A DNA stretch of 64,000 nucleotides from Burkholderia sp. 9120 (GTDB lineage: Bacteria > Pseudomonadota > Gammaproteobacteria > Burkholderiales > Burkholderiaceae), in the NCBI RefSeq assembly GCF_000745015.1, contig NZ_JQNA01000002.1:5766001-5830000 (forward strand). The letters are read 5' to 3'. Under the pieces are notes generated by a model. That model ran no database searches. It was not told the DNA's origin and saw only the letters and a program-made list of their open reading frames with translations. Positions 53,165 to 61,206 of the stretch are shown here, one piece after another. Within the stretch, counting starts at the first letter, position 1; each line of letters starts with the position of its first letter. The position numbers and the translations under genes were made by a program.

Positions 53165-54856
53165 TTATCCGCGTCGTTTCTTCTTCAACTCGATCGTCTC
53201 GAACAGCTCATAGTTTTGCGTCGGCGTCTGGTCCGCGCCGGGCGCGTGATAGTAGTTCATCGTGATCGTCGTCTCGCCGCCGTGCTCACCCGGATCGTGA
53301 TCGAACACGGCGATCCCGTAGCCCGTGCCGGTATCGCGCTGCGCGGACCAGATCGCGTCTTCAACCGCATCCGCGCCGGCGCGTACGAATGTGCCCGCCG
53401 TCGTGCCCGGAACCGGACGGTTCGGCCGCGTGAACAGGCGCGCTTGCGGCATGCCCGTGCCGGCGTCCACGCCGTACACATCCAGCGGCGCGCTGGTGCC
53501 GCCGCCGCCGAGAATCAGGTGAATCGTGCCGTGGCTCGTATCGAACGTCGACGCACCGGACGACACCGCCGACATCACCGGCTTCGGCTGCAACGTATCG
53601 ACCGGACGGCCCGTGGCGATGTCGGTGCCTTTGTTGTGATTGCAACCACGCACGGGGTAGCTGCGCTCGTAATCGTGATCGTGACCGCACAACACGAGGT
53701 CCACACCGTAGCGATCGAACAGCGGCAGCCACGCTTCGCGCAGACCCTTGTCCGAGCCGTTGCCGGTCTTCGACGAACTCAGCGCGTCCTGATGCATCTG
53801 CACGACGATCCAGTCGACTTCGCTGTCCTCCGCGGCATGGCGCAGGACGCGTTCGAGCCAGCGGGTTTGCTCGCCGTCGCTATAGCCGCGTACGTACAGC
53901 GAAGTGCCCGGTTGAATCGGCGGATTGCCGGTGCTGGCCACCGGCACCAGCGGGGCCGGGCCGGCGACGAAAGCGGCGGCGTCCTGATAGACGATATCGT
54001 CCGCATCGAGCGAGATGAACAGCACCGAGCTCACGCGGAAGCTGTACCAGCGCCCCTGAAAACGCGTGTGATTGTCCGGCAGCGTATAGCGCGCGAGGTA
54101 CGACGCGAGGCCCTGTTCGCCGTTGTGAAATTCGAGTTCGTGATTGCCGGGACACGGCATCCACGGACGATTGGCCGCCGAGGTCTGGCAGTTGTTGCCG
54201 AAGTCGCGCCATACATCTGGCTGATGCATCGGGTTCAGATTCGCGTAGCAAAGGTCGCCGTTGAGCAGATGGAACAGCGGCTCGAAACGCTCGACCGCTT
54301 GCACCGCGAAACGGCTTTGCGGCGACGACAAAACCCAACCGGTATTGGGCGTCGCGAGGTCACCGTAGCTGGTCCAGCGAAACGCCGCGCGGCCGCGCGG
54401 CGCGGTGCGAAAGTTTGCCGTGAAAGGCTGCGCCGCGTTGCTGTCGTTCTCGGCGGTAACTTCGTATTCGTAACTCATGTCGGACTTCAGGTCACGCAAA
54501 CGCGCGTGATACGCGAACACCACTTCGCCGTTGATGCCGTCGGTGTACGTGCTTTGCACAGCGTGCACCGTGTGCTTCGCGCCACCCGCGGCGCCGAAAC
54601 GCACTTGCGGCTTCACCGCTTGCGCAAGCGTCGCCCACGACACGGTGGCTTCGCTCGACGGATCGTTGCCCCACGTCAGGTGGATCTGTTCGGGCGTGCC
54701 GTCCGGCGTGCTACTCGCGGCACGCGCCGTCGACGCGAACGTGCTCGCTGCGGTAGCGAGGCTGGAGGCGCCGGCAAACTTCAAAAACCCACGACGCGAA
54801 ACGATGGAAGCGCCCTGTTCGGACGGCACAGCATTGGCGATTTTCTTGTTCGACAT
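53165..54856 (-). CDS. Tat-exported purple-acid-phosphatase-like phosphoesterase
   Basis: ATG 54856 (MSNKKIANAVPSEQGASIVS) precedes a twin-arginine signal SRRGFLKFAGASSL, so the 563-residue enzyme is exported folded. A fibronectin-like N-domain (QIHLTWGNDPSSEATVSWAT) is followed by the metallophosphoesterase motifs: LLNGDLCYANL, CPGNHELEF, VQMHQDAL and LCGHDHDYERSYPV. Two metals with possible Tyr ligation fit the purple acid phosphatase type. A Pho box about 130 bases upstream suggests induction by phosphate starvation. Confidence 0.9.
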   Translation of the reverse strand: MSNKKIANAVPSEQGASIVSRRGFLKFAGASSLATAASTFASTARAASSTPDGTPEQIHLTWGNDPSSEATVSWATLAQAVKPQVRFGAAGGAKHTVHAVQSTYTDGINGEVVFAYHARLRDLKSDMSYEYEVTAENDSNAAQPFTANFRTAPRGRAAFRWTSYGDLATPNTGWVLSSPQSRFAVQAVERFEPLFHLLNGDLCYANLNPMHQPDVWRDFGNNCQTSAANRPWMPCPGNHELEFHNGEQGLASYLARYTLPDNHTRFQGRWYSFRVSSVLFISLDADDIVYQDAAAFVAGPAPLVPVASTGNPPIQPGTSLYVRGYSDGEQTRWLERVLRHAAEDSEVDWIVVQMHQDALSSSKTGNGSDKGLREAWLPLFDRYGVDLVLCGHDHDYERSYPVRGCNHNKGTDIATGRPVDTLQPKPVMSAVSSGASTFDTSHGTIHLILGGGGTSAPLDVYGVDAGTGMPQARLFTRPNRPVPGTTAGTFVRAGADAVEDAIWSAQRDTGTGYGIAVFDHDPGEHGGETTITMNYYHAPGADQTPTQNYELFETIELKKKRRG

Positions 54857-54983
54857 GTCTGGTATTTTTCTATGGGTGGAAGGATGCCGGCGAATACGCG
54901 GAGAGACCATGCGGCTGCGTAGGCGGCAAGGATGCGGCTGAATGTGCACCACGAAGGTGACCCGCGATCCTAGCCGTGAAGCT

Positions 54984-55001
54984 ATGACAGCCGGATGAAA
55001 A
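54984..55001 (-). promoter_or_regulatory. Predicted PhoB box of the Tat phosphatase
   Basis: Read on the minus strand, TTTTCAT-CCGG-CTGTCAT has the 7+4+7 PhoB layout. The second half is a perfect CTGTCAT and the first matches at five of seven positions. A further GACTGT lies just upstream. Confidence 0.6.
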
Positions 55002-55203
55002 CAGTCATACGAAAAGTACCGTGAATCAGCGTGCGATTGAGAATGGCGAGCCAGAACAGGCGGCTTCGATGTCAGGCGAATAATTCTTACGAATTACCGA
55101 CATTTACGGCGCCGCAGTCACGAAAGTGAAAGGGGAGTTGACGCGCACGAGGGCGGGGTGAAGTGATGCGAGGTAATGCGAAGTGATGCGTTGATCGCGA
55201 AGC

Positions 55204-55246
55204 CGCCGGAAGCATGAATCCGTCATACGGACTCATGTTTCCGGCG
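55204..55246 (-). terminator. Long stem-loop downstream of the 74-residue protein gene
   Basis: Two 19-base arms (beginning CGCCGGAAGCATGAATCCG; partner CGGACTCATGTTTCCGGCG) pair with only two non-Watson-Crick positions around loop TCATA. It lies 13 bases past the stop codon on the minus strand. There is no T-tract, so RNA stabilisation is as likely as termination. Confidence 0.6.
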
Positions 55247-55258
55247 ACCTGCGTTCGT

Positions 55259-55483
55259 TCAGGCTTGGGGAGCCGTGTCGTCGGTGGCTTGCGTGTCGGC
55301 TGCGGCGTCTTGCGTCTGGTCGTCTTTCTTTTCGACCATTTCTTCCAGCTTACCGGCGCCTTCGAAACCGGCTACAGCCGCGATGCCTTTCGTCAGCAAG
55401 CCTGCGCCCGGATCCACTTTTTCTGCTGCTTCAACAGCGGCGAATGCCCCTGCAATCTTTCCTGCTTCGTCCAAGAGTCCCAT
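55259..55483 (-). CDS. 74-residue protein of unknown function, acidic tail
   Basis: Behind GGAGAG, a 74-residue product: an Ala/Gly-rich helical start (MGLLDEAGKIAGAFAAVEAA), a central hydrophobic GLLTKGIAAVAGFEGAGKLE and a disordered acidic tail (DAAADTQATDDTAPQA). No signal peptide. The composition resembles small stress or membrane-associated proteins, but no family is recognised. The strong RBS and the hairpin right after it argue for a real monocistronic gene. Confidence 0.7.
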   Translation of the reverse strand: MGLLDEAGKIAGAFAAVEAAEKVDPGAGLLTKGIAAVAGFEGAGKLEEMVEKKDDQTQDAAADTQATDDTAPQA

Positions 55484-55591
55484 GGCGCTCTCCTCGAAAA
55501 AAAGTGAATTAGCATCCTCTCACGAACTCGGCGGCTTGTCGTCAAATGTCAATTGAACATGACGATTGGCGGATAAGTCGGCGGCGACGCA

Positions 55592-56050
55592 CTATCGCTT
55601 CGGCGGTTGAGGATTGTTGGCAGGATTCGTATCGAACCTGGAGACGCTACTGATTCCGTCTTCGCTGACAAGCTTCAACAGATCGGCCTCCATGTCATCC
55701 GCAATGAGCTTGCCGTAGACCTCGTCGCCGTTCACGTAGACCGTAAACGATTGAAGGTATTTCGCCTTCTTCTGCGGATTCTCAATCGTCTCGCGGGTCC
55801 ACTGATAGAGCGGATAGTTTTCCGTGCCGAGTTTCTCCGCCTCGCTGACGTAATCGGCGAACGCATCGAACTGACACTTCAACGTGGCGTTGTGTTTGTG
55901 CAGAACATCACGCAACGCAGCGTGCGACGCGTACGTTGGGTCGGTGCGCAAAGCCTCCGCGAGCCCGCACGCAACCGTTATTCTGAGTTGAAATTGCAAC
56001 GTGGATTCCATGGCTGCCTGGGTGTCGGCGTTAACGTGCAACGTACGCAT
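55592..56050 (-). CDS. Unknown protein, about 152 residues
   Basis: The start is uncertain (ATG 56050 or 56011; neither has a strong RBS). The product is soluble and mixed alpha/beta: TLQFQLRITVACGLAEALRT, ALRDVLHKHNATLKCQFDAF, YLQSFTVYVNGDEVYGKLIA. It ends in a Pro/Asn-rich tail. Positioned 32 bp after the GGDEF-EAL gene on the same strand, it may share that transcript. No family recognised. Confidence 0.6.
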   Translation of the reverse strand: MRTLHVNADTQAAMESTLQFQLRITVACGLAEALRTDPTYASHAALRDVLHKHNATLKCQFDAFADYVSEAEKLGTENYPLYQWTRETIENPQKKAKYLQSFTVYVNGDEVYGKLIADDMEADLLKLVSEDGISSVSRFDTNPANNPQPPKR

Positions 56051-56081
56051 GCAGAACGGCAAGCGGGTCGCAAAACGTCGC

Positions 56082-58025
56082 TCATTCCTTATCCGCTAAC
56101 TGAGCAACAACCGGTTCGTCGATTCGCGCAATCTCGCTGCCCCGCACGGGCTTACCGAGCAGAAAGCCCTGAGCGTGCGTGCAACCGCATACCCGCACGA
56201 AGTCCAACTGTTCCTGCGTCTCGATCCCTTCCGCCGTGGTCGGAATGCCGATTTCGCGTGCCAACGCAACGATCCCGCGAACCACCGCGGCGGATTCGCG
56301 ACGATGCACCGACTCCTTGACGAAGGAACTGTCGATCTTCAGCTCGTCGAACGAGAAGCGCACGAGCGTCGACATGGTCGAGAAGCCCGTGCCGAAGTCG
56401 TCGAGCGCGAGTCCGATACCCAATGCGCGCAGCCTCGCGACGTTGCGCCGGGTGACGACGTCGTCATTCAGCAGTACGGTTTCCGTGACTTCGATATTCA
56501 ATCGCACGGGCGGCAGCTTCGTTTTACGCAGAATTGCCGCCACACTCGAAGCAAACGATTCTTCCCGCAATTGCACCGGCGATACATTCACGGCGACTGT
56601 GACTTTATCTTGCCAGGTCGCGGCTTCCCTGCAAGATTGCAGCAATGCCCATTCGCCCAGGGCGAGAATCAGGCCGGTACGCTCGGCCGTGGGAATGAAC
56701 GCGGAAGGAGGCAGCTCGCCACGCGTGGGATGCGTCCAGCGAATCAACGCTTCGCGGCCGGACACCGCGCCGCTGCTGAGATCGACAATCGGCTGATACT
56801 CCATGCGCAAGCCGCTATACGACTGCAATGCGCCTTCGAGGTCGCTGCGCAGCAAGCTCAGGCTCTCGTCCGACGCATGCTTGCCGGTATCGAACAGCGC
56901 GAACGCGCTTTTACCGCTGCGTTTGACCGAATACAACGCGCGGTCGGCGCAAATCAGCAATTGCGGTCCTGTTTGCGCATGCTCCGGATAGAGCGAGACG
57001 CCCACGCTCGCGCCGATATGCACCAGCGCCTCACGCAAAGCGAACGGCCGTGCCAATGTTTTGACGATGCGATCCGCCAGGATACGCACGTCGCGCGCTT
57101 GCCCGGTTGCGTCTGAAATGGCGACGAATTCGTCGCCCGCCAGGCGTCCGACGAGATCGCCGCTCGGCAGTACTTCGCGCAAGCGGATCGCGGCTTCCTG
57201 AAGGATCGGATCACCCGCTGCATGGCCTAGGCTGTCGTTGATCGCCTTGAAACCGTCCAGATCGATCAGCAGCACCGCGAATTGTTGATCTTCACGCAGC
57301 GCGCCCAATTCAGTGCGCTCCAGCAGCAGTTCGCTGAGCCGTGCGCGATTCGGCAAGCCCGTGAGACTGTCCTGACGCGCCAGACGATGACTGTTTTCAC
57401 GCGCAAGCAGCAAGGCGACCGTGTCGCGATTGCTGCGCAGCGCCACCGTGAAAAATCCGGCGGCGCAGAATGGCGCCTGAAACAGCAAGACGAGTTTGCC
57501 GGAGCCAGGCGACAGCGCCGCGCCAAGACCCAGCAGCCCGAGAATGAAAGTAATCTGCAACAGCACAAGCCGCGGGGTGCCGGCATTGCGTCCCGCCAGG
57601 CCACCAATCACACCGACGGCGCAAACGTTTCCCAGCAGAAATAGTGTTGAGTCTCCGCTCATATTGCACAGTAACGTGCCGAATCCGAATAGCGCACTCC
57701 AGAGCAGGCTGGCGAATAGAAACGCGGAGGTAGGAGTCGGCTGGCCGCGAGCGCTGCGGGTGCAGTTCAACCAGATTAGCGCGAGGCGGGCAATCAGCAG
57801 CGCGACGACAGCCACGCCCCAGCCGGCGTAGAGCGCATTGGGATAAAGATAGAACGCCGTCGCGCAAACGCTGATTTCACAGATCGACGCGAATATGATC
57901 GACGCGGTGCGTGTGAACAGATTGGCAAGCAGTACCTGCCGATTGTCCGCGCTCAGGTTCTGAGCGGAAGAAACGATCCACTTAAAAAACGGAGACCTTG
58001 GTTCGCTGAAAGCCATGACCTGCAC
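56082..58025 (-). CDS. Membrane GGDEF-EAL protein (c-di-GMP cyclase/phosphodiesterase)
   Basis: A 647-residue protein. Residues about 25-200 hold six to seven membrane helices forming a MASE-like sensor without a recognised periplasmic domain. The GGDEF domain follows (SLTGLPNRARLSELL; signature AGDEF near residue 300, compatible with activity). The EAL domain has all metal/catalytic motifs: REALIRW near 427, NVSPVQL, TETVLL, DDFGTGFS and AEGIET. It can therefore hydrolyse and perhaps make c-di-GMP. No adjacent effector is evident. Confidence 0.92.
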   Translation of the reverse strand: MQVMAFSEPRSPFFKWIVSSAQNLSADNRQVLLANLFTRTASIIFASICEISVCATAFYLYPNALYAGWGVAVVALLIARLALIWLNCTRSARGQPTPTSAFLFASLLWSALFGFGTLLCNMSGDSTLFLLGNVCAVGVIGGLAGRNAGTPRLVLLQITFILGLLGLGAALSPGSGKLVLLFQAPFCAAGFFTVALRSNRDTVALLLARENSHRLARQDSLTGLPNRARLSELLLERTELGALREDQQFAVLLIDLDGFKAINDSLGHAAGDPILQEAAIRLREVLPSGDLVGRLAGDEFVAISDATGQARDVRILADRIVKTLARPFALREALVHIGASVGVSLYPEHAQTGPQLLICADRALYSVKRSGKSAFALFDTGKHASDESLSLLRSDLEGALQSYSGLRMEYQPIVDLSSGAVSGREALIRWTHPTRGELPPSAFIPTAERTGLILALGEWALLQSCREAATWQDKVTVAVNVSPVQLREESFASSVAAILRKTKLPPVRLNIEVTETVLLNDDVVTRRNVARLRALGIGLALDDFGTGFSTMSTLVRFSFDELKIDSSFVKESVHRRESAAVVRGIVALAREIGIPTTAEGIETQEQLDFVRVCGCTHAQGFLLGKPVRGSEIARIDEPVVAQLADKE

Positions 58026-58425
58026 ATTTTTGTTGGTAAGTGGATCGGTATGCTGCGCAATTATTACGTAAACACAATGAATCGGGTTGATTCAGGCGTG
58101 GGGAACCGCGCATTGGGACGACGAGATCGTGAGTGACGGAGCGGCCATTCTGGAAGACAAAGATGTCAAGCTCAACTGCCTATTCGATTCACTGGAATAA
58201 ATTTATTCCGGCGTGCGGATAGTGTTCGCCAATAGAAACAGCCGGCTGGGCGCCGGCTGTGTGCTCTCCAAGATTCCGAAAAAATTGGTTGCGCATGCAC
58301 GAGTCCGTGCATAGGCCCTCTAGATGGCGCGAACCTGACGCTGCGATGGCCGTAATGACCAGGTGCGTCTATCGGAGAGGTGCATCGACAGTGAATCGAC
58401 AGGAAAGTCGGTTGCGCGACGCCAG
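58026..58425. other. Intergenic region with a palindrome and a possible gene remnant
   Basis: An open stretch from about 58081 to a TAA at 58198-58200 reads AWGTAHWDDEIVSDGAAILE then DKDVKLNCLFDSLE, protein-like in composition but without RBS or a proper start; it may be the tail of a lost gene. GGAATAAATTTATTCC (58194-58209) is a perfect 16-bp palindrome at its end. Downstream of the hairpin at 58238-58260 nothing else is visible. Confidence 0.4.
58238..58260 (-). terminator. Terminator-like hairpin of the sigma-ferredoxin operon
   Basis: ACAGCCGGC/GCCGGCTGT, a perfect 9-bp stem with a 5-base loop. On the minus strand it is followed by TTTCTATT, a weak U-rich tail, about 165 bases after the ferredoxin stop. 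Confidence 0.55.
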
Positions 58426-58728
58426 CTATGACGCTCTGGCTAGCTTGATCGCGCGTTCAGGGCAGGCCGTCACGCAAAGTCCACACGAACGGCAAGCGTC
58501 CGCGTTCGGCGTGTAGGCCACTTTCATTCCATGCACCCGCAACTTGAAGCGATTCATTGCGCCGAGCTTCGCGTAGTCGGCGTCGTCGATACGCCGAATC
58601 TCGAACACGTTCTCGGGGCACACCTCCAGACAGTCCCCCTTGCCTTCACAGCGGCGCAGGTCGACCACGGGCACGATCACACCCGCGTCCTGCTTGCACT
58701 CGGCGGTCGCTTTCTGGCGCATGCTCAT
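58426..58728 (-). CDS. Ferredoxin, probable [3Fe-4S][4Fe-4S] type
   Basis: A 100-residue two-cluster ferredoxin. The second site is canonical (CRSCGLCVTACP). The first reads CEGKGDCLEVCP, where the second Cys of CxxCxxCxxxCP is Lys, so a [3Fe-4S] cluster is expected, as in 7Fe ferredoxins. It is the last gene of an operon with a small membrane protein (4-base ATGA overlap) and an ECF sigma factor. An electron-transfer or redox-sensing role linked to that sigma factor is possible. Partner enzymes are not adjacent. Confidence 0.85.
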   Translation of the reverse strand: MSMRQKATAECKQDAGVIVPVVDLRRCEGKGDCLEVCPENVFEIRRIDDADYAKLGAMNRFKLRVHGMKVAYTPNADACRSCGLCVTACPERAIKLARAS

Positions 58729-59036
58729 TCTCCTTTGCGTCGGCCGAAACGGGTTTGCCAGGTCGCCTGGAATTGCTCGCGTTCTTCAGGCGTCATGGCC
58801 TGCCATTTGCGCCAATGCCGCCGTTCGCGCCAGCCGCCGCCGTGTCCGCGAAAGCCGCCGAACAGAATGCGGCTCAATATCAGCAGACCCAATGCGTGCC
58901 AGAAATCGATCAGGCGGGCGCCGACGAACAGAGCCGGCACCACCCAATTCCACAACGTCATCACCGCCCACCCGAGCACGGCGACGCCGACCACCACGAG
59001 CGGCACCAATGCAATACATTTGATTCGAGATTTCAT
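58725..59036 (-). CDS. Small two-helix membrane protein, possible anti-sigma partner
   Basis: A 103-residue protein with two hydrophobic segments (CIALVPLVVVGVAVLGWAVM and VVPALFVGARLIDFWHALGL) and a Gly/Arg/Trp-rich cytoplasmic tail (GGGWRERRHWRKWQAMTPEE followed by REQFQATWQ). The gene lies 12 bases after the sigma factor and overlaps the ferredoxin. It lacks the ZAS/HxxxCxxC motif of usual anti-sigma factors. Its place in the operon suggests membrane control of the sigma factor; this is inference. Confidence 0.75.
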   Translation of the reverse strand: MKSRIKCIALVPLVVVGVAVLGWAVMTLWNWVVPALFVGARLIDFWHALGLLILSRILFGGFRGHGGGWRERRHWRKWQAMTPEEREQFQATWQTRFGRRKGE

Positions 59037-59048
59037 CCGTCGACTCCT

Positions 59049-59630
59049 TTAAAGATCCAGTTCGTCATAAACCACTTGCAGGCGGGCGCGCAGATGCAAC
59101 ACCGCATAGCGTTTGCGCGCAAGTAAGGTATTGATCGCTACACCCGTTTCCGCTGCCAACTCCTTGAACGCGCGCCCCTCCAGTTCGTGCGCGATGAATA
59201 CGTCGCGCTGATTGGGCGGCAAATCGTCGAGTGCGTCCTGCAAGGTTTCGAGCAATGCGGCGCGCGCGTACAGCGCTTCGGGACCTGCGTCATGGGCGGG
59301 CAGCGCGAGATCGAGTCGATACTCGTAATCGGCTTCATCTCCGTCGTCGATGAGTTCCGATAACGGTTGCTCTTTCTTCTTGCGAAAACGGTCGATGATG
59401 CGATTGCGCGCCGCGCGAAACAGCCACGCGCTCGCCTGCTCAATGGGAGCGGGAAGCCGGTACGCCTGCACGAACTCGTAGAAGACGTCCTGCAAGATGT
59501 CCTCGGCCTCGCCGGGATCGCGCACACGACGCCGGATAAAATTCCCGAGCTTCATGCGCTCACGCACCACAGTCGCGGTGATATCGCTATCTCGGTCTTT
59601 CATCGTGTCCGGGGTGGGCTGCGGTTCCAT
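59049..59630 (-). CDS. ECF-type RNA polymerase sigma factor
   Basis: A 193-residue sigma factor. Region 2 reads MKLGNFIRRRVRDPGEAEDI, then LQDVFYEFVQAYRLP and ASAWLFRAARNRIIDRFRKK. Region 4 is LEGRAFKELAAETGVAINTL, with TLLARKRYAVLHLR as the recognition helix. An acidic loop (SELIDDGDEADYEYR) separates them. ATG 59603 is an alternative start. Operon order sigma - membrane protein - ferredoxin suggests an envelope or redox signal. No -35/-10 of its own class was securely found upstream. Confidence 0.9.
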   Translation of the reverse strand: MEPQPTPDTMKDRDSDITATVVRERMKLGNFIRRRVRDPGEAEDILQDVFYEFVQAYRLPAPIEQASAWLFRAARNRIIDRFRKKKEQPLSELIDDGDEADYEYRLDLALPAHDAGPEALYARAALLETLQDALDDLPPNQRDVFIAHELEGRAFKELAAETGVAINTLLARKRYAVLHLRARLQVVYDELDL

Positions 59631-59752
59631 GCGTCTGAAGACGTTTCAGGATCGCGGATATTGTGGGCCGTTTGAAGAATCTTTGGGGCCTGCCGAACGG
59701 CAGCCGGAAATGGTGTGACGCGCAGCGGCGTGCGAGCCGCCGCGCCACGTCA

Positions 59753-60625
59753 TCAGACGGCGTAGTAGCCGGGCTGATCGATATCGGTGAGCAGGTCGGG
59801 ACCTGTCGGCGACCAGCCGAGCAGCGAGCGCGTACGCGCGCTGGCGCCGGCCATGTCCGCGCCGACGAAACCCGCGAACCACCCGAAGTGCTCACGGCCG
59901 CGCGATTCGACCGGCACGCCGAGCCGGCGTCCAATCACTTCGGCGAGATCCTTGAACAACACACCCTCGTCCGCGACTGCATGGTAGACGGACTCGGTCA
60001 CGCCCTGCTCGACCGCCAGCCGGTAGACCCGCGCGGCATCCAGCCGATGCACGCCGCCCCAGCGGTTCAGGCCTTCGCCCAGATAGGCGGACACGCCCGT
60101 CTCGCGCGCCATGCGGATCAGCATCGGGACGAAACCATGATCGCCCGTACCGTGAACCGATGGCGCGAGCCGAACCGTCGCGGCGCGCACGCCGCGCTCC
60201 GCCAGCGCTCTTGCTGTGGCCTCCGACTTGCGGGGAAAAGACGGGTCGGGCACGTCCGCTTCGGTCGCAGCGCGGCCTGATGTGAGGTGCGCGAGCCCCG
60301 AGGTCACGAGAAGCGGACGGTCCGATCCTTGCAACGCGCTTCCAAATGCTTCGATCGCGCGGCGCTCCTGCTCGGCGTTCTCGACGAAGCGGGAGAAGTC
60401 GTGGTTGAAAGCGGTATGAATCACCGCATCCGCCGCCGACGCGGCGCTGTGCAACGCGTCGAGGTCTTCGAGCGTGCCGCGAATAACCCGTGCGCCGGTC
60501 GCGGCCAGCGCGGCCGCTTTGTCGTCGGAACGGACAAGGCCCGTCACCTGGTGGCCGGCGTCGAGCAACTCACGGACCACGGCGGAGCCGACCCATCCGG
60601 TGGCTCCGGTTACGAATACTTGCAT
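59753..60625 (-). CDS. Extended SDR / NAD(P)-binding epimerase-like protein
   Basis: ATG 60625 (MQVFVTGATGWVGSAVVREL) has AGGAG upstream and begins directly with the Rossmann motif. The 290 residues include HQVTGLVRSDDKAAALAATG and a downstream substrate domain (GVHRLDAARVYRLAVEQGVT). The group is often annotated as sugar-nucleotide epimerase-like or NAD(P)H-binding reductase. Gene order TetR - VOC - SDR on one strand suggests an inducible detoxification set. A short hairpin (59690-59703) lies downstream. Confidence 0.83.
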   Translation of the reverse strand: MQVFVTGATGWVGSAVVRELLDAGHQVTGLVRSDDKAAALAATGARVIRGTLEDLDALHSAASAADAVIHTAFNHDFSRFVENAEQERRAIEAFGSALQGSDRPLLVTSGLAHLTSGRAATEADVPDPSFPRKSEATARALAERGVRAATVRLAPSVHGTGDHGFVPMLIRMARETGVSAYLGEGLNRWGGVHRLDAARVYRLAVEQGVTESVYHAVADEGVLFKDLAEVIGRRLGVPVESRGREHFGWFAGFVGADMAGASARTRSLLGWSPTGPDLLTDIDQPGYYAV

Positions 60626-60686
60626 ATGCTGAAACTCCTGCATGTCCGCGCGGCCATCGGGTACGGCGGAAATGCGATTGAAGATG

Positions 60687-61088
60687 TCAAAGGTCGAAGG
60701 TGCCGCGATACGCTTCGTCGGCATCGGACCGGGTATTGATTTCCACGAGTACGCCGCCGGGCACTTCACAGAAAAACCGCGAGCCGCGTTCGTGTTTGAA
60801 CACGCCGGTTTTCATCACGACGCCGGCCGTGGCCATGCGGTCATAAAGCGCGCGAACGTCGTCGAGCGTGCCCAGTTCGAAGCCGATGTGAAAGTTGTGC
60901 GGCCACGCAACCGGATGGTCGCCGGCGTCGTCGATCACGATGTCGAAACCGGGGCGTTTCAGAATCCAGCTACCGTGCCGCCCGGTAACCGTGCAGCCGA
61001 GATGTTGTTCGAAGAAGGTCGCCGTTGCGCTAACGTCGGACGAGGGGAAGCTCATGTGATTGAGCTTCATGGTGGTGCTTTGGGTCAT
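60687..61088 (-). CDS. VOC-superfamily (glyoxalase-like) protein
   Basis: A 133-residue single-domain VOC protein with two beta-alpha-beta-beta-beta repeats: LNHMSFPSSDVSATATFFEQ and HNFHIGFELGTLDDVRALYD. Potential metal ligands are H11, H66 or H68, and E116 in GGVLVEIN. It could be a dioxygenase, glyoxalase or resistance protein. It sits between the TetR and SDR genes on one strand. Confidence 0.85.
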   Translation of the reverse strand: MTQSTTMKLNHMSFPSSDVSATATFFEQHLGCTVTGRHGSWILKRPGFDIVIDDAGDHPVAWPHNFHIGFELGTLDDVRALYDRMATAGVVMKTGVFKHERGSRFFCEVPGGVLVEINTRSDADEAYRGTFDL

Positions 61089-61206
61089 GTCGATCTCCGT
61101 TGATCCGGATCGCTCGTTGCGTTCCGTACGGAGAATGTTACGAGTAAAAGCTCGCGTTCAATACTCGCGTCGCCCGACGCTGTACCGACGACCGCTCAGG
61201 CCCGTG

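Larger units (their letters stand above)
54857..55258. other. Intergenic region with Pho box, short direct repeats and a long hairpin
   Basis: Besides the Pho box (54984-55001) it holds three 10-bp direct repeats (AAGTGATGCG, AGGTAATGCG, AAGTGATGCG at 55161-55190) and the stem-loop at 55204-55246. No gene is visible. Confidence 0.5.

Noticed and set aside
53216..54922. 568-codon plus-strand open frame
   Set aside because: Antisense to the Tat phosphatase gene, whose metal motifs are complete. Composition is Arg/His/Val-rich without motifs.
58259..58516. 85-codon plus-strand frame
   Set aside because: Overlaps the ferredoxin gene end on the other strand, has no RBS and starts inside a hairpin.
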